In this document: piece by piece, positions 51,031 through 60,444 of the stretch
Position numbering within the stretch: the first letter of the stretch is position 1
How the letters are laid out: each line of letters starts with the position of its first letter
DNA from: Bacillota bacterium
Lineage (GTDB): Bacteria; Bacillota; Clostridia; Lachnospirales; Lachnospiraceae
Direction of reading: 5' to 3'
NCBI GenBank assembly: GCA_023458035.1
Contig: JAEXAX010000031.1
Coordinates: 1-64,000, forward strand
Length of the DNA stretch: 64,000 bases
Translations under genes and position numbers: made by a program
Notes under the pieces: model-generated
What the model saw: the letters and a program-made list of their open reading frames with translations, nothing else
The model's database searches: none
Told to the model about the DNA's origin: nothing

Positions 51031-52410
51031 TGAAGACAGGTCGGCGGAGACGGTCGGCTTTTGACCAGTCCGCAGCCAGTTTGAATATTTCAAGTAAAGA
51101 ATAAACGAAATGGTGCTGAGCGTCCATGTAATCGGATAAGCCCAAGACACTGTATTGATATGCGGGATGATACGCACTGCGATGCAGATATAGCTGACGC
51201 GGATCAAGCACCAGCAAATCAGCATGACGAGCATCGGGACAAAGGCCTTGCCTGCTCCGCGCAGTATACCGCTGGCTACATGTGAGAAAGCCAACAGCAT
51301 AAAGAATAGGCTGCAGATATGAGCTCGGCCGACACCGTAGGCGATAACCATCGGGTCACGGGTAAAGGCGGAGATAAACATCGGCGCAAAGATAAAGATG
51401 ACAATACCGATGATCTCAGCCATAATGATCGAACAGAGGATGCCAAAGCGGGCCCCTTTTTTTACGCGATCAATTTGGCCGGCGCCAAGGTTTTGACTGA
51501 CAAAGGTTGACATGCCCAGAGAGAAACAGTTAATTGGCAGGAAGCCAAAGCCCTCGATCCGGGAAAAGGCGCCGTGACCGGCCACCACATCGGCGCCGAA
51601 AAAATTAATGTTGGACTGCACCACCACATTGGCGATTGAGATGATGGACATCTGGAAGCCGGCCGGCAGACCATTTTTCAGGATCTGCTGCAAATAGGGC
51701 CATTCGATGCGCAGCTGAGAAAAAATCAGTCGCTGGACGCCCTTGGAGTGTATCAGAAAGCCGATGGACAGGATGACGCTGACAAACTGCGAGATGACTG
51801 TCGCCCAAGCGGCGGAAGCGATACCGCAGCCCAGAATACCGATAAACAGATAGTCCAGACTGAGGTTGACGATCGTAGCGATTATCAGGAAGTATAACGG
51901 ATGCCGGCTATCACCGACGGCGTTCAAAACAGCCATGCAGACGTTGTAGACCACAAAGGCGATCGAACCGTAAAAGTAGATCCGGAAATATTCGATGGAC
52001 TGCGGCAGGATAGAGGCCGGAGTTCCCATCATCTGTAACAGGTACGGGGTCAAAAAAACACCGGCCAGTGTCATCAATGCGCCGGTAACGAGGCCGAAGG
52101 CAACCGCAGTATGGACGGTATGCTGCAGCTTTTCGGTATGGCCGCCGCCCAGATAACGGGCGATCACGACACCGGCACCCATGGCAATACCGTTAAAGAA
52201 ACCGACCAGCAGCTGGATGATCGGGCCGGAGCTGCTGACTGCCGCCAGAGCGCTATTGCCCAAAAAATTTCCGACGATCAAGGAGTCGGCCACATTGTAA
52301 AACTGCTGGAACAGGTTTCCGAGCAAGAGCGGAAAAGCAAAGGACAATATTGATCTTCCGATCGGGCCGGTTAACAGCGAATAATTTTTTTTTGCTTGAT
52401 TAGGGAACAT
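51028..52410 (-). CDS. MATE family efflux transporter
   Basis: 460 residues with twelve helices. The family start SILSFAFPLLLGNLFQQFYNVAD and the internal repeat around NGLPAGFQMSIISIANVVVQ are clear. It exports drugs or cationic compounds in exchange for Na+ or H+. It has its own promoter and a short leader with a hairpin and T run. Confidence 0.94.
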   Translation of the reverse strand: MFPNQAKKNYSLLTGPIGRSILSFAFPLLLGNLFQQFYNVADSLIVGNFLGNSALAAVSSSGPIIQLLVGFFNGIAMGAGVVIARYLGGGHTEKLQHTVHTAVAFGLVTGALMTLAGVFLTPYLLQMMGTPASILPQSIEYFRIYFYGSIAFVVYNVCMAVLNAVGDSRHPLYFLIIATIVNLSLDYLFIGILGCGIASAAWATVISQFVSVILSIGFLIHSKGVQRLIFSQLRIEWPYLQQILKNGLPAGFQMSIISIANVVVQSNINFFGADVVAGHGAFSRIEGFGFLPINCFSLGMSTFVSQNLGAGQIDRVKKGARFGILCSIIMAEIIGIVIFIFAPMFISAFTRDPMVIAYGVGRAHICSLFFMLLAFSHVASGILRGAGKAFVPMLVMLICWCLIRVSYICIAVRIIPHINTVSWAYPITWTLSTISFILYLKYSNWLRTGQKPTVSADLSS

Positions 52411-52470
52411 TTGTAACTCCTGACCTGCTGGCGGCCGGGCCGATAAGCAGTCCGATCCGGTTGAAAGAAT

Positions 52471-52493
52471 AAAAAAAACTAAGACGAGCTTAG
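52471..52493 (-). promoter_or_regulatory. Possible attenuator in the MATE leader
   Basis: On the minus strand CTAAG (52493-52489), CTCGT loop, CTTAG (52483-52479) and eight T (52478-52471), a few bases after the expected transcript start. The stem is only five pairs, so activity is doubtful. Confidence 0.3.
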
Positions 52494-52505
52494 ATCACTG
52501 AAATA

Positions 52506-52534
52506 ATTGTACTATGCTTCGACATTTCATGCAA
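52506..52534 (-). promoter_or_regulatory. Promoter of the MATE gene
   Basis: On the minus strand: TTGCAT (52534-52529), 17-base spacer, TACAAT (52511-52506). Confidence 0.75.
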
Positions 52535-52591
52535 GAAAAATAAGACTTTATGCACAGATCATCCAAAGCTGCAAAAGTTTGGCGATTTTGC

Positions 52592-52620
52592 TGGACAAAG
52601 CAGTACGATTTTCCTATACT
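52592..52620 (+). promoter_or_regulatory. Promoter of the Tad pilus operon
   Basis: TGGACA (52592-52597), 17-base spacer, TATACT (52615-52620). A hairpin ATGTTG/CAACAT lies in the leader before the first gene. Confidence 0.75.
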
Positions 52621-52742
52621 GTGCCTAAGATATCTATTGTCATCTGACAATCTGTTGGGTTCCCGACACATTTTCCTGAAAATCATTTATTTATCTGATA
52701 TGTTGTTTTGCAACATCAAGAATCAAAAAAGGAAAGCGGGTT

Positions 52743-53288
52743 ATGTTTGTATTTTGGTTGCGAAGTCTGTTGCTGGGAAGTATTCTGGCGGCGGCGCTGT
52801 TTTTTGATTTACGCTCGCGCAGGGTGCCGCAGACTCTGGTCGGGTTGGCTGTCATTCTGGGCTTGCTTTATCGGTTGGGCTGCGGCTTGGCATTATGGAC
52901 CGGTTTGATCCCGGCGCTGGTTATTTTGGTCATCGGCTTTTTATTATATGCCTGGGGAATGATCGGAGCAGCGGATGGAAAGCTGCTGGCAGTCACAGCA
53001 CTATTTTACGGTTGGCCGACTTGGTGGTCCTACGCCGGACTGCTGTTGGTATCTGCATTGATCATCGGCGCGGGCTACATCATAATACGCGGAGATTGGA
53101 AGGAGCGTCTGGAGGGGCTGGCGGCATACGGACAAGCCTGTCTGACGGCCGGTCGTCCGCTGCGGTATCCGAAACCGGTTGGCCGGCAAGGCTTTCCGTT
53201 GACGGTTTGTCTACTGGCCGCTTTCGGCCTGCATCTATTGAGAGGAGTGCTGGTATGGCTGGGATTGGCATATGTCTGGCGGATTTAG
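52743..53288 (+). CDS. Type 4 prepilin peptidase (TadV/CpaA-like), copy 1
   Basis: 181 residues with about five helices. Catalytic aspartates are expected at FFDLRSRRVP (about 21-30) and GAADGKLLA (the GxGD site, here AADG). It removes prepilin leaders before pilus assembly. The C-terminal tail (about 115-155) is longer than usual. It starts the tad operon. Confidence 0.88.
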   Translation: MFVFWLRSLLLGSILAAALFFDLRSRRVPQTLVGLAVILGLLYRLGCGLALWTGLIPALVILVIGFLLYAWGMIGAADGKLLAVTALFYGWPTWWSYAGLLLVSALIIGAGYIIIRGDWKERLEGLAAYGQACLTAGRPLRYPKPVGRQGFPLTVCLLAAFGLHLLRGVLVWLGLAYVWRI

Positions 53289-54253
53289 CGTTTGCTGAGC
53301 GGCTGTCACGAAGTTTGGGAATCGAGGGATATGAGATTACCCTGTATCGCAGTGAGGAGGAGCTGCTGCATGAGTTAAGTGTTCAGCTTGACGGAATGAC
53401 AGTACCGACAGGGCGTGGGTGGGAGCGGCTGCCTGTGGAGTTGGTGATTGTTGAACGACTGCTGCCCGACCGGCCGGGAGTGGCACAGCTTTGTTTGACA
53501 GAGCAGCCCATGGCTGAATCCGGGGATGTGAACGATGCTGTGCCGAAGAACTATCGTTGCCTTTGGCGCTATAGCGGCAGGCGAGAGCTTCTGGCGGTGA
53601 TTCGTCAGTTGATACGCCCCGCGCGGTCTGTGTCGGCCGGAATCAGCCGATCAGGTTCTGTATGGCTGATCCATTCGGATTCGGGTCGATGCCTGAAAAC
53701 GACTTTAGCCTACCTGATCGGCCAGCTCTTACAGGCTGACGGCGGCAGTCTGGTGATCGGCAGCGGCTTTGAGCAGAAGGGAAACGAACGATTGACGGAG
53801 CTGTGTTATCGTCTGCGGCATGGGCTAAACTGGGAAAATGAATTGACCGACATGCTGGAGGGAGAAGGTGGTCAGATGTATCTGAAGAGTCACCGCAATA
53901 TGGATCTGTACACCGGCTTGACAACGGATGAATGGGAGAGGTTGGGGCATGCCGTGACGGCGGCCGGTTATCGTCACCTGATCATAGATGCCGGCCAGAG
54001 CAGACGACTGGTAAAGAGCTGGCAGTCATTGGCAACCGGGGTGATCCGACCGGAGCTGGGAAGCGCGGAGCTGGAACGGTTAAAGCAGGATGAAACGGTC
54101 GGCCTGTCAGACACTCCGGTCATCCACCGGATCGATATCAGTCGGCTGGCGACCGTTTTTGACAGTTTGCAGGATGTTTGGGGCTGCGTGGATGAACGGC
54201 TGCTTCAGCAACTGCGAGATATCCTGCTGGCCGATCGGGAGAAGATGGAATGA
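53255..54253 (+). CDS. TadZ/CpaE-like pilus localisation protein
   Basis: The ATG at 53255 lies 7 bases after GAGGAG and inside the end of the peptidase gene. The product is 332 residues. The N-terminal part (about 1-115) is receiver-like. The C-terminal MinD/ParA-like ATPase part has a deviant P-loop, SDSGRCLKTTLAYLIG, that keeps the Lys-Thr-Thr. HLIIDAGQ is the Walker B-like strand. In known tad systems this protein places the machine at the pole. Confidence 0.78.
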   Translation: MAGIGICLADLAFAERLSRSLGIEGYEITLYRSEEELLHELSVQLDGMTVPTGRGWERLPVELVIVERLLPDRPGVAQLCLTEQPMAESGDVNDAVPKNYRCLWRYSGRRELLAVIRQLIRPARSVSAGISRSGSVWLIHSDSGRCLKTTLAYLIGQLLQADGGSLVIGSGFEQKGNERLTELCYRLRHGLNWENELTDMLEGEGGQMYLKSHRNMDLYTGLTTDEWERLGHAVTAAGYRHLIIDAGQSRRLVKSWQSLATGVIRPELGSAELERLKQDETVGLSDTPVIHRIDISRLATVFDSLQDVWGCVDERLLQQLRDILLADREKME

Positions 54254-55392
54254 CAGAGCAAAAGCAATATTATGACAGGATACTCCAAAAACTACAGCAG
54301 TATACGGAAGTAACAGATGAGCAGATCGGTCGGGAGATAGATGAGCTGTTGGCGGCCGCCGATGAATTGACCCTGGAGGAGCGGGAGGAGGAACGAGGCA
54401 GGCTTTGGAATAGGCTTAGGGGCTTTGGGGAAGTGGAGGAATTACTGGCCGATCCGGAGGTGACAGAGGTGATGATTAATGGCAGTGAAGCTGTTTTTTA
54501 TGAAAAGAATGGCTGCCTGTATCGCTGGAACCGGGAAATCGAGGCGGAGTCGCTGCGCGAATTGGTACTGCGCATGGTCGGCGGGGCCAATCGAATGGTG
54601 AATACCCTGTCGCCGATCGCCGATGCCAGATTACCGGATGGTTCTCGTGTCAATGTGGTGCTGCCGCCGGCCTCATTGATTGGTCCGGTGGTAACCATTC
54701 GGCGATTTGGAGAGCCTTTACCGGCATCTCGCCTGGTGGAGTATGGGATGCTGAGCGAAGATCTGATGGCTGCGTTGCTGGATCGGGTTGCTATGAAGAG
54801 AAACTTTTTTATCAGTGGAGCCACCGGTTCCGGCAAATCGACCCTGCTGGGAGGACTGGCGGAGGGGATTCCGCAGTCGGAGCGCATCATTACCATAGAA
54901 GATACGGCGGAGCTTAGGCTGCGGCATTGCCCGAATCTGGTTCGGCTGGAGGCGCAACTACAGGGTGAACGCAGCCGAATCACCATTCGTGAACTGATTC
55001 GGACGGCGCTGCGAATGCGACCGGATCGTATTATCGTCGGAGAAGTGCGCGGCGAAGAGGTGATCGACCTGTTGCAGGCCATGAATACCGGCCATGCCGG
55101 CTCCTTGTCGACCGGTCATGCCGGCAGTCCGATTGAAGTACTGGGAAGACTGGAAACCATGTTTTTGATGGGGATGGAGATGCCGGTGTCAGCAATCAGA
55201 CGACAGATTGCATCGGCCATAGATATCATCATTCAAGTTGCCCGCCAGCAGGACGGCAGCCGCAGAGTGACTGAGATTGCCCGTGTCGGTGAGTGGCGGG
55301 AGCAAGGTATCGAGCTGGAGACCCTGGTATATTTTGACAGTCGCAGGAGGGAGTGGATTCTGGAAAAGGAAGTAAGTGAATGGGGCGTATAA
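54250..55392 (+). CDS. tadA: TadA/CpaF secretion ATPase
   Basis: 380 residues. GATGSGKST Walker A (about 190-198), DPEVTEVMINGSE, RTALRMRPDRIIVGEVRG (Walker B/Asp box) and TGHAGSLSTGHA are the CpaF family marks. A hexameric ATPase powering Flp pilus assembly. Its ATG overlaps the stop of the previous gene (ATGA). Confidence 0.95.
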   Translation: MTEQKQYYDRILQKLQQYTEVTDEQIGREIDELLAAADELTLEEREEERGRLWNRLRGFGEVEELLADPEVTEVMINGSEAVFYEKNGCLYRWNREIEAESLRELVLRMVGGANRMVNTLSPIADARLPDGSRVNVVLPPASLIGPVVTIRRFGEPLPASRLVEYGMLSEDLMAALLDRVAMKRNFFISGATGSGKSTLLGGLAEGIPQSERIITIEDTAELRLRHCPNLVRLEAQLQGERSRITIRELIRTALRMRPDRIIVGEVRGEEVIDLLQAMNTGHAGSLSTGHAGSPIEVLGRLETMFLMGMEMPVSAIRRQIASAIDIIIQVARQQDGSRRVTEIARVGEWREQGIELETLVYFDSRRREWILEKEVSEWGV

Positions 55393-56105
55393 GACAGTGG
55401 AAATGGAAGCGGCACATATTGGTTCTGGTGGCCGGTTGGCCGGCGGCTATGGGACTTGCGCAGCTTTGCTACCGTAACTGGGTCTGCGGCTGGCTGTTGT
55501 GGCTGCCCGTCAGCGGCTGGATTAGCAGCATCCTTGGACGCTGGAAGGCCAAACGGCAGAAGCAGCAGACGGAACGAGATCTGATGCAGCTGTTTCGATT
55601 GATAAAGGCGAATTTGGCTCGCGGCCTGTCTTTGAGCAATGCTATCATTCGGTTGGAGGAGGCACAGCTAGCGGAAGGGGAGATTAAGACAGGATGGAGG
55701 CTGCTTCGGCGGGATACAGATCTGGGACGACCGATTGATGCCTGCCTGCGGGATTTTGCCCGTCATCTGTCGGATGACGATCAGAGATTTTACTGCGAGC
55801 TATTACTGTTGACACATGCCCAGGGGGGTTCGCTGCGGCTGGTGCTGGAGGATAGTTTGCGGTTATTGGAAGAAAAACAGGAAACAGCCGGAGCCATCGA
55901 GGTGGCCATCGCCGGTAAGAAATATGAGTTTCGTCTGATGGAGATCATGCCGCTTGGCTTGCTGCTCTATGCCGAATTAACGAATTCGGATACCTATGCG
56001 GCCTTTCTGGAAGATGTTTTGGGAGCGGCGGTGATGACCCTGTTGTTGCTTTGCTATGGATTTCTGGTTTGGCTAGTGGAGCGACAGCTGGTGATTGAGG
56101 TGTAG
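55380..56105 (+). CDS. tadB: TadB-like inner-membrane platform protein
   Basis: 241 residues. Two N-terminal helices, a GspF-type domain in the middle (DLMQLFRLIKANLARGLSLS; CELLLLTHAQGGSLRLVLED) and C-terminal helices. It overlaps tadA by 13 bases. With TadC it forms the membrane platform on which the ATPase acts. Short for TadB (usually about 300). Confidence 0.85.
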   Translation: MGRIRQWKWKRHILVLVAGWPAAMGLAQLCYRNWVCGWLLWLPVSGWISSILGRWKAKRQKQQTERDLMQLFRLIKANLARGLSLSNAIIRLEEAQLAEGEIKTGWRLLRRDTDLGRPIDACLRDFARHLSDDDQRFYCELLLLTHAQGGSLRLVLEDSLRLLEEKQETAGAIEVAIAGKKYEFRLMEIMPLGLLLYAELTNSDTYAAFLEDVLGAAVMTLLLLCYGFLVWLVERQLVIEV

Positions 56106-56108
56106 CGA

Positions 56109-57350
56109 ATGAAGACAGAGGATTTGCAGTTTTTATATCCGACGGCGGAGGTTTCTGCACTGCGGAGAAAGGAACAGAAAAAGAGCAGAGTACGGAGGCT
56201 GGTCGCAGCCGGTTTGTGGTTGTTGGCGGTGGGCCTGTCTGTTTGGCGGAGTCAGCATCCGCAGCTACAGGAAAGTATTGCCAGAACAGCTCCGGGAGAC
56301 GGTCAACAAAATTACAGGCTTGAGTTTCAGTGGAAAGGGGAACACTACCGGGCGACGTTTGAGAATCATGAGCGTCAGCTGACCGAAACAGAGCTGAATG
56401 AGGCAGCCGATCGTCTGATCGCCGCATTACCTCGGCTGATGCTGGGGGAGCAGCAGACGGCAGAAGCTATTATCTCTGATCTGGTTCTGCCGGAAAAGGT
56501 GGATGGCTATCCGTTTCTGCTCAGCTATCATTTTTCGGAACAATCTCCGGTGGCAGTCGGCGGTCGGATACTACGGACAGCGCAGGCGCAGCCATTTTCC
56601 CTATTGGTCAGGCTGAGCTATGGCGACTGGCAGCGGGATTGGGTTTGGGAAGCGGTGGTAGCCGGGCTGCCGGGGCAGGCAGCCGGAATCGAGGAACGGG
56701 TTGGGCGCCTGCTGCAGCAGGCTGAGCAGTCGGATCGGTATGTGTCACAGATCGGCTTACCGCAGCAGCTGGACGACAGCCCGCTGCGCTGGCCTAAGAG
56801 GGCAGTGAGTCCCTTGTTCATCGGATTTTGGGGTGCTCTTCTGTGGCTGACGATGGAACTGACCGGGCGAGAAAGGGTAAAAAAGCGTTGTCGCCAGCAG
56901 CAGGAGGAGCTGGATCGTGCCTATCCGAAGTTGGTTGAGCGGCTGCTATTGTATACCAAAGCCGGCTATAAAGGCTGGCAGGTCTTTGAACGTCTGGTTC
57001 AGGCCGGAAAGGCTGACGGACTGTCGGCGGTACTGCGTCTGCGACTGCAACGGATGCTGGGGCAGATACACCGGGGCATACCGGTGGCAGAGGCCTATGA
57101 AAGCTTTGGCCTGTCCTGCCGAAGCGGACGCTATCGGCAGCTGATGCGGCTATTGTCCGATGATCTGCACAAGGGGCAGGCGGATTTGGAGCAGCAGCTG
57201 GAGGCCGAGATTCGCCGATCCAACAGGGAAAGGCTGGAGCGGGCAGCTTCGGCCGGGGAGAAGCTGGGAACCAAGCTGATCTTTCCGACGGTCGGTTTAT
57301 TGGTGATTTGTATGGCGTTGATCATGGTTCCGTTTTTAACACAATTATAA
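56109..57350 (+). CDS. tadC: TadC-like platform protein
   Basis: 413 residues. N-terminal helix (about 29-47), an extracytoplasmic part (about 55-215) unique to this clostridial form, then a GspF-type domain and a last helix (TKLIFPTVGLLVICMALIMV). YPKLVERLLLYTKAGYKGWQVFERL matches the TadC core. It follows tadB by three bases. Confidence 0.82.
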   Translation: MKTEDLQFLYPTAEVSALRRKEQKKSRVRRLVAAGLWLLAVGLSVWRSQHPQLQESIARTAPGDGQQNYRLEFQWKGEHYRATFENHERQLTETELNEAADRLIAALPRLMLGEQQTAEAIISDLVLPEKVDGYPFLLSYHFSEQSPVAVGGRILRTAQAQPFSLLVRLSYGDWQRDWVWEAVVAGLPGQAAGIEERVGRLLQQAEQSDRYVSQIGLPQQLDDSPLRWPKRAVSPLFIGFWGALLWLTMELTGRERVKKRCRQQQEELDRAYPKLVERLLLYTKAGYKGWQVFERLVQAGKADGLSAVLRLRLQRMLGQIHRGIPVAEAYESFGLSCRSGRYRQLMRLLSDDLHKGQADLEQQLEAEIRRSNRERLERAASAGEKLGTKLIFPTVGLLVICMALIMVPFLTQL

Positions 57351-57365
57351 TAAAAAGGAGAAACT

Positions 57366-57536
57366 ATGTTAGATTTAATGATTGGATATTGGAAAGAAGA
57401 GGAGGCTATCGGAGTGATCGAGATGGTCTTGATACTGATTGTTTTGATCGGCCTGGTCGTTTTATTTAAGGAGCAGCTGACCGGATTGGCAAGCTCCATT
57501 TTACAAAAGGTAAAGAACAAGGCCAACACCCTATGA
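57366..57536 (+). CDS. Flp-type (type IVb) major pilin
   Basis: 56 residues. AAAGGAG lies 7 bases before ATG 57366. The segment EEEAIGVIEMVLILIVLIGL is the pilin signal: cleavage is predicted after Ala in EEA-IGVIEM, which places Glu at +5 as in Flp pilins (Ala replaces the usual Gly, Met the usual Tyr). The C-terminus is basic. The stop overlaps the next start (ATGA). Confidence 0.85.
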   Translation: MLDLMIGYWKEEEAIGVIEMVLILIVLIGLVVLFKEQLTGLASSILQKVKNKANTL

Positions 57537-59017
57537 AACGCGGGGAGATCACGGTTTTTTTCAGCCTGCTGCTATTTGGCCTGCTGCTTTTTTTAGGTAC
57601 GCTGCTGGAAAGCGCCAGAGATGCCATTGCCAGAGAAAGGACGACACTGACCACGGCGGCCGCCCTGCAATCTGTCTGGGCGGCCTATGACCAGCAGCTG
57701 CATAACCGTTATCACCTGTTGGCTTATGACCTCAGTCTCGGTCAGAGCTTTTCCAAGGAACGGCTGCAGCAGCACTGGCTGGAGGAAGCAAATCGGACAG
57801 TACGTACCACAACCGGGGATCTCAGTCCGGTGACGGCTGTCCGGGCTGAGTTGGAGCAGGCCGATTTGTTGACAGATTATCAGGGCGCGGAATTTCGTGA
57901 TCAGGCGGTTTCGTATATGAAACGAGTGGTGGGGATTGCTGATATTGAGAAGTGGCTGAACAGGCTGCCGGAGCAGGCCGAGGCTGAGAAGCAACAGGAG
58001 GAGCTCGAACGGCTGAAGGAAGAGCTGCCTGCTCTTTGGGAGAAACTGGATGCTGCAAATACCGGTGATGAGGCGATTCCGGCCACTGCAAAGCCTGACG
58101 GAAGGAAAACGGATGGCAGGACAGAGGAACAGCCGCTTAGCTGGCTGGAAAAACTGCGTTTGCAGCAGGCCGGCTTTGACCTTGCAAAATATTTGCCGGC
58201 CGGCTTCGAGCTGCATCAGGGGCGGTTAAACGATGATGATTTGTTTACAGAGCGAAAGACAACAGCCTGGGAAGGCTTTCACAGTCCGGCGGATATCGGC
58301 TGGTTGGAAGAGGGAGTGCTGGCAGAGTACTATCTTCGGCATTTTTCCTTTGCCACGGAGCCGACGGCAGACACGGCCGGGAAGGCATCGGCGGCCGGCC
58401 GCCTGACCTATCAGGTGGAGTATCTGTTATACGGACAGAACACGGATATCCAGAATCTCAGGTCGGCTGCGGAAGCCATTCATCGACTGCGCACAGCGAT
58501 CAATTTTATCTACCTGCAAACGGATATGAAGCGACAAAAATCTGCTGAGCTGCCGGCGACTGTGCTGGCGACATTGCTGGGAGAACCGAAGGCAAAGGAT
58601 GTGATCAAGCAGGCGCTGCTGTTTTACTGGTCCACCCGGGAGGCGGATTGGGAAATCAAAAGCTTGTTTGCCGGCGGGGCAATCGCTTTGCTAAAGGGAG
58701 ATGCCAGCTGGAAGACCGCTTTGTACGGGCCGCTTCCGGAACCGGAGGCAGGAGGCGGGACAGAGGCCGGTCTGCGTTTTTCCTACCGTGACTATCTGCG
58801 GTTACTACTGCTCTGGCATCGAAGCGAGACGACCGGTCGGGCTTTGAATTTGATCGAGTATGAGCTGCGTCAGTATGATGGATATGCCGGCGTGCAGCTG
58901 GATCGTTACATGGTTTCGGGCCGAATCAGCTATCGGTGGCGGGCCGCGCCGCTGTTTCCGTTCGCTCTGCCGCTACAGCCGGGCGAGTGGCAGATCAGTC
59001 GAAAGTATAGCTATTAA
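57533..59017 (+). CDS. DUF5702 family protein of the Tad operon
   Basis: 494 residues. KRGEITVFFSLLLFGLLLFL at the start resembles a pilin-type N-terminal helix with Gly-Glu at the processing point. The remaining extracytoplasmic part contains a coiled coil (about 145-180). DUF5702 genes accompany tad operons in Clostridia; it may be a large minor pilin or adhesin. Confidence 0.82.
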   Translation: MKRGEITVFFSLLLFGLLLFLGTLLESARDAIARERTTLTTAAALQSVWAAYDQQLHNRYHLLAYDLSLGQSFSKERLQQHWLEEANRTVRTTTGDLSPVTAVRAELEQADLLTDYQGAEFRDQAVSYMKRVVGIADIEKWLNRLPEQAEAEKQQEELERLKEELPALWEKLDAANTGDEAIPATAKPDGRKTDGRTEEQPLSWLEKLRLQQAGFDLAKYLPAGFELHQGRLNDDDLFTERKTTAWEGFHSPADIGWLEEGVLAEYYLRHFSFATEPTADTAGKASAAGRLTYQVEYLLYGQNTDIQNLRSAAEAIHRLRTAINFIYLQTDMKRQKSAELPATVLATLLGEPKAKDVIKQALLFYWSTREADWEIKSLFAGGAIALLKGDASWKTALYGPLPEPEAGGGTEAGLRFSYRDYLRLLLLWHRSETTGRALNLIEYELRQYDGYAGVQLDRYMVSGRISYRWRAAPLFPFALPLQPGEWQISRKYSY

Positions 59018-59063
59018 CAATTAGCCGGATCGGCTGCTGAAAGAAAGAAGGAGGTGTGACAGG

Positions 59064-59981
59064 GTGCTTCGTTTGTCACCGCAAAATAAAAAAATAATGC
59101 AATACTCTCTTGGTTCATCTAAACACAGTCAATTTTTATTCCCGATGAAGCATATAAAAATCTGTCAATCCGATAGCGGAGCATCCTGTCATGCCTCCAT
59201 TCGATCCGGGCGAAAACGTGCTGTGCTGACGGTGGAAGCGGCACTGGTGCTGACGGCCGCCACGACCCTATTGTTGGGCTTGATCAGTTTATTGGATCTG
59301 TTGTGGCTGCAGCAGGGCGTGCGTCGGACTGCCCTGGTCAGTATGCAGCGACAGGCGGCCTATGCTGCCGCCACGGCCGAGCTCGTGGGAGGTAGCTATG
59401 ACGAAACATTGGAGTTGCCGGAAAGCTTGTTTCTGCCGCAACAGACAGAGGGAGAGATTCATCGTTTTGTACAGCGTAAGGCGCCGGATTGGATCAGTCG
59501 TCGAGTTAGAGATATTCGCTGTAGTATCAGCTTGTTTGAGCGCACTGATGACTATCTGACGGCCAAACTGAGCTACAAGCTGGCGCCACTGTTCTGGCCG
59601 ACCGCACTGGACTGGCAGGAAACTGTACGGATCCGTAAGTGGACCGGTCGCAGGAGAGGTACGGTGGCGGAACCGGAAAACGGTAAGGGGGATATATTTT
59701 TAAGCCGCTATCCGAGCGTTTACCATACAAAAGAAGACAGTCGCTATCTGCATGTGTCCTATCGGGCGGTGCCGCGCAAGTGGGTTCATTTGTACCGAAA
59801 CCGGGACGGTAAGAGCTATCAGCCGAGCCGTTATAACACCAATCCGGATTCGATTTATGTATTTATCACCGAGTACGGCACTACCTATCATGATCATATT
59901 GATCCGGCATTGACTAGAAATTATAGCCAACAGCCGCTCGAGGAGATAGAGGATCAGTATCGACCGGCAAAGGGGGATTGA
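59064..59981 (+). CDS. TadE/pseudopilin-like protein 1
   Basis: 305 residues from GTG 59064 (GGAGG 9 bases upstream). An unusual basic N-terminal extension of about 53 residues precedes AVLTVEAALVLTAATTLLLG (about 54-73), the TadE-type processing and membrane segment. The rest is outside the membrane. The GTG start is tentative, as the extension is odd for TadE. Confidence 0.72.
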   Translation: MLRLSPQNKKIMQYSLGSSKHSQFLFPMKHIKICQSDSGASCHASIRSGRKRAVLTVEAALVLTAATTLLLGLISLLDLLWLQQGVRRTALVSMQRQAAYAAATAELVGGSYDETLELPESLFLPQQTEGEIHRFVQRKAPDWISRRVRDIRCSISLFERTDDYLTAKLSYKLAPLFWPTALDWQETVRIRKWTGRRRGTVAEPENGKGDIFLSRYPSVYHTKEDSRYLHVSYRAVPRKWVHLYRNRDGKSYQPSRYNTNPDSIYVFITEYGTTYHDHIDPALTRNYSQQPLEEIEDQYRPAKGD

Positions 59982-59983
59982 GC

Positions 59984-60421
59984 ATGAGAGAACTGTGTTT
60001 GGCCGGACTTTTACTGACGATACTGGCGATTTGCTCCCGACAGGATCTGCGAGACCGTCGGATCACCCTCTGGCCGGTCTTAATCACCATTTCGGTGGCG
60101 GTTGTGTTAAGACTGACAGATGGGAAAACAAGCGGGTGGTTGATGCTCATAGATGCAGCGCCGGGCATCGGCAGTTTTTTGCTCTGTCGCCTGCGGCCGA
60201 CCGACTTTGGTGAAGGAGATGCCTGGATAGTGCTGACCATCGGTCTGTTTTTGGGTTGGCAAAAAACAGTGACGGCAGTCTTTCTTGCTTCACTTTTGGC
60301 TGCGGGTCTTGGAGGAGCCGGCCTGTTGATGAAGCGGCTGCGACGTGACAGCGGTTTGCCCTTTGTTCCGTTTCTGCTGGGAGGCGTCTTGCTGGTTTAT
60401 GGCTGTCATCTCTGGAGTTAG
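59984..60421 (+). CDS. Type 4 prepilin peptidase, copy 2
   Basis: 145 residues from ATG 59984, which has GGGGG upstream; the TTG at 59978 is another option. About four helices with SRQDLRDRRI (first Asp) and the FGEGDAWIVL motif (GxGD). It differs from copy 1 in length and in keeping the canonical GxGD. Two peptidases at the two ends of one tad operon suggest division of labour between pilin and TadE-type substrates. Confidence 0.85.
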   Translation: MRELCLAGLLLTILAICSRQDLRDRRITLWPVLITISVAVVLRLTDGKTSGWLMLIDAAPGIGSFLLCRLRPTDFGEGDAWIVLTIGLFLGWQKTVTAVFLASLLAAGLGGAGLLMKRLRRDSGLPFVPFLLGGVLLVYGCHLWS

Positions 60422-60444
60422 ACCGGAGCCGAAAGGAGGATATG

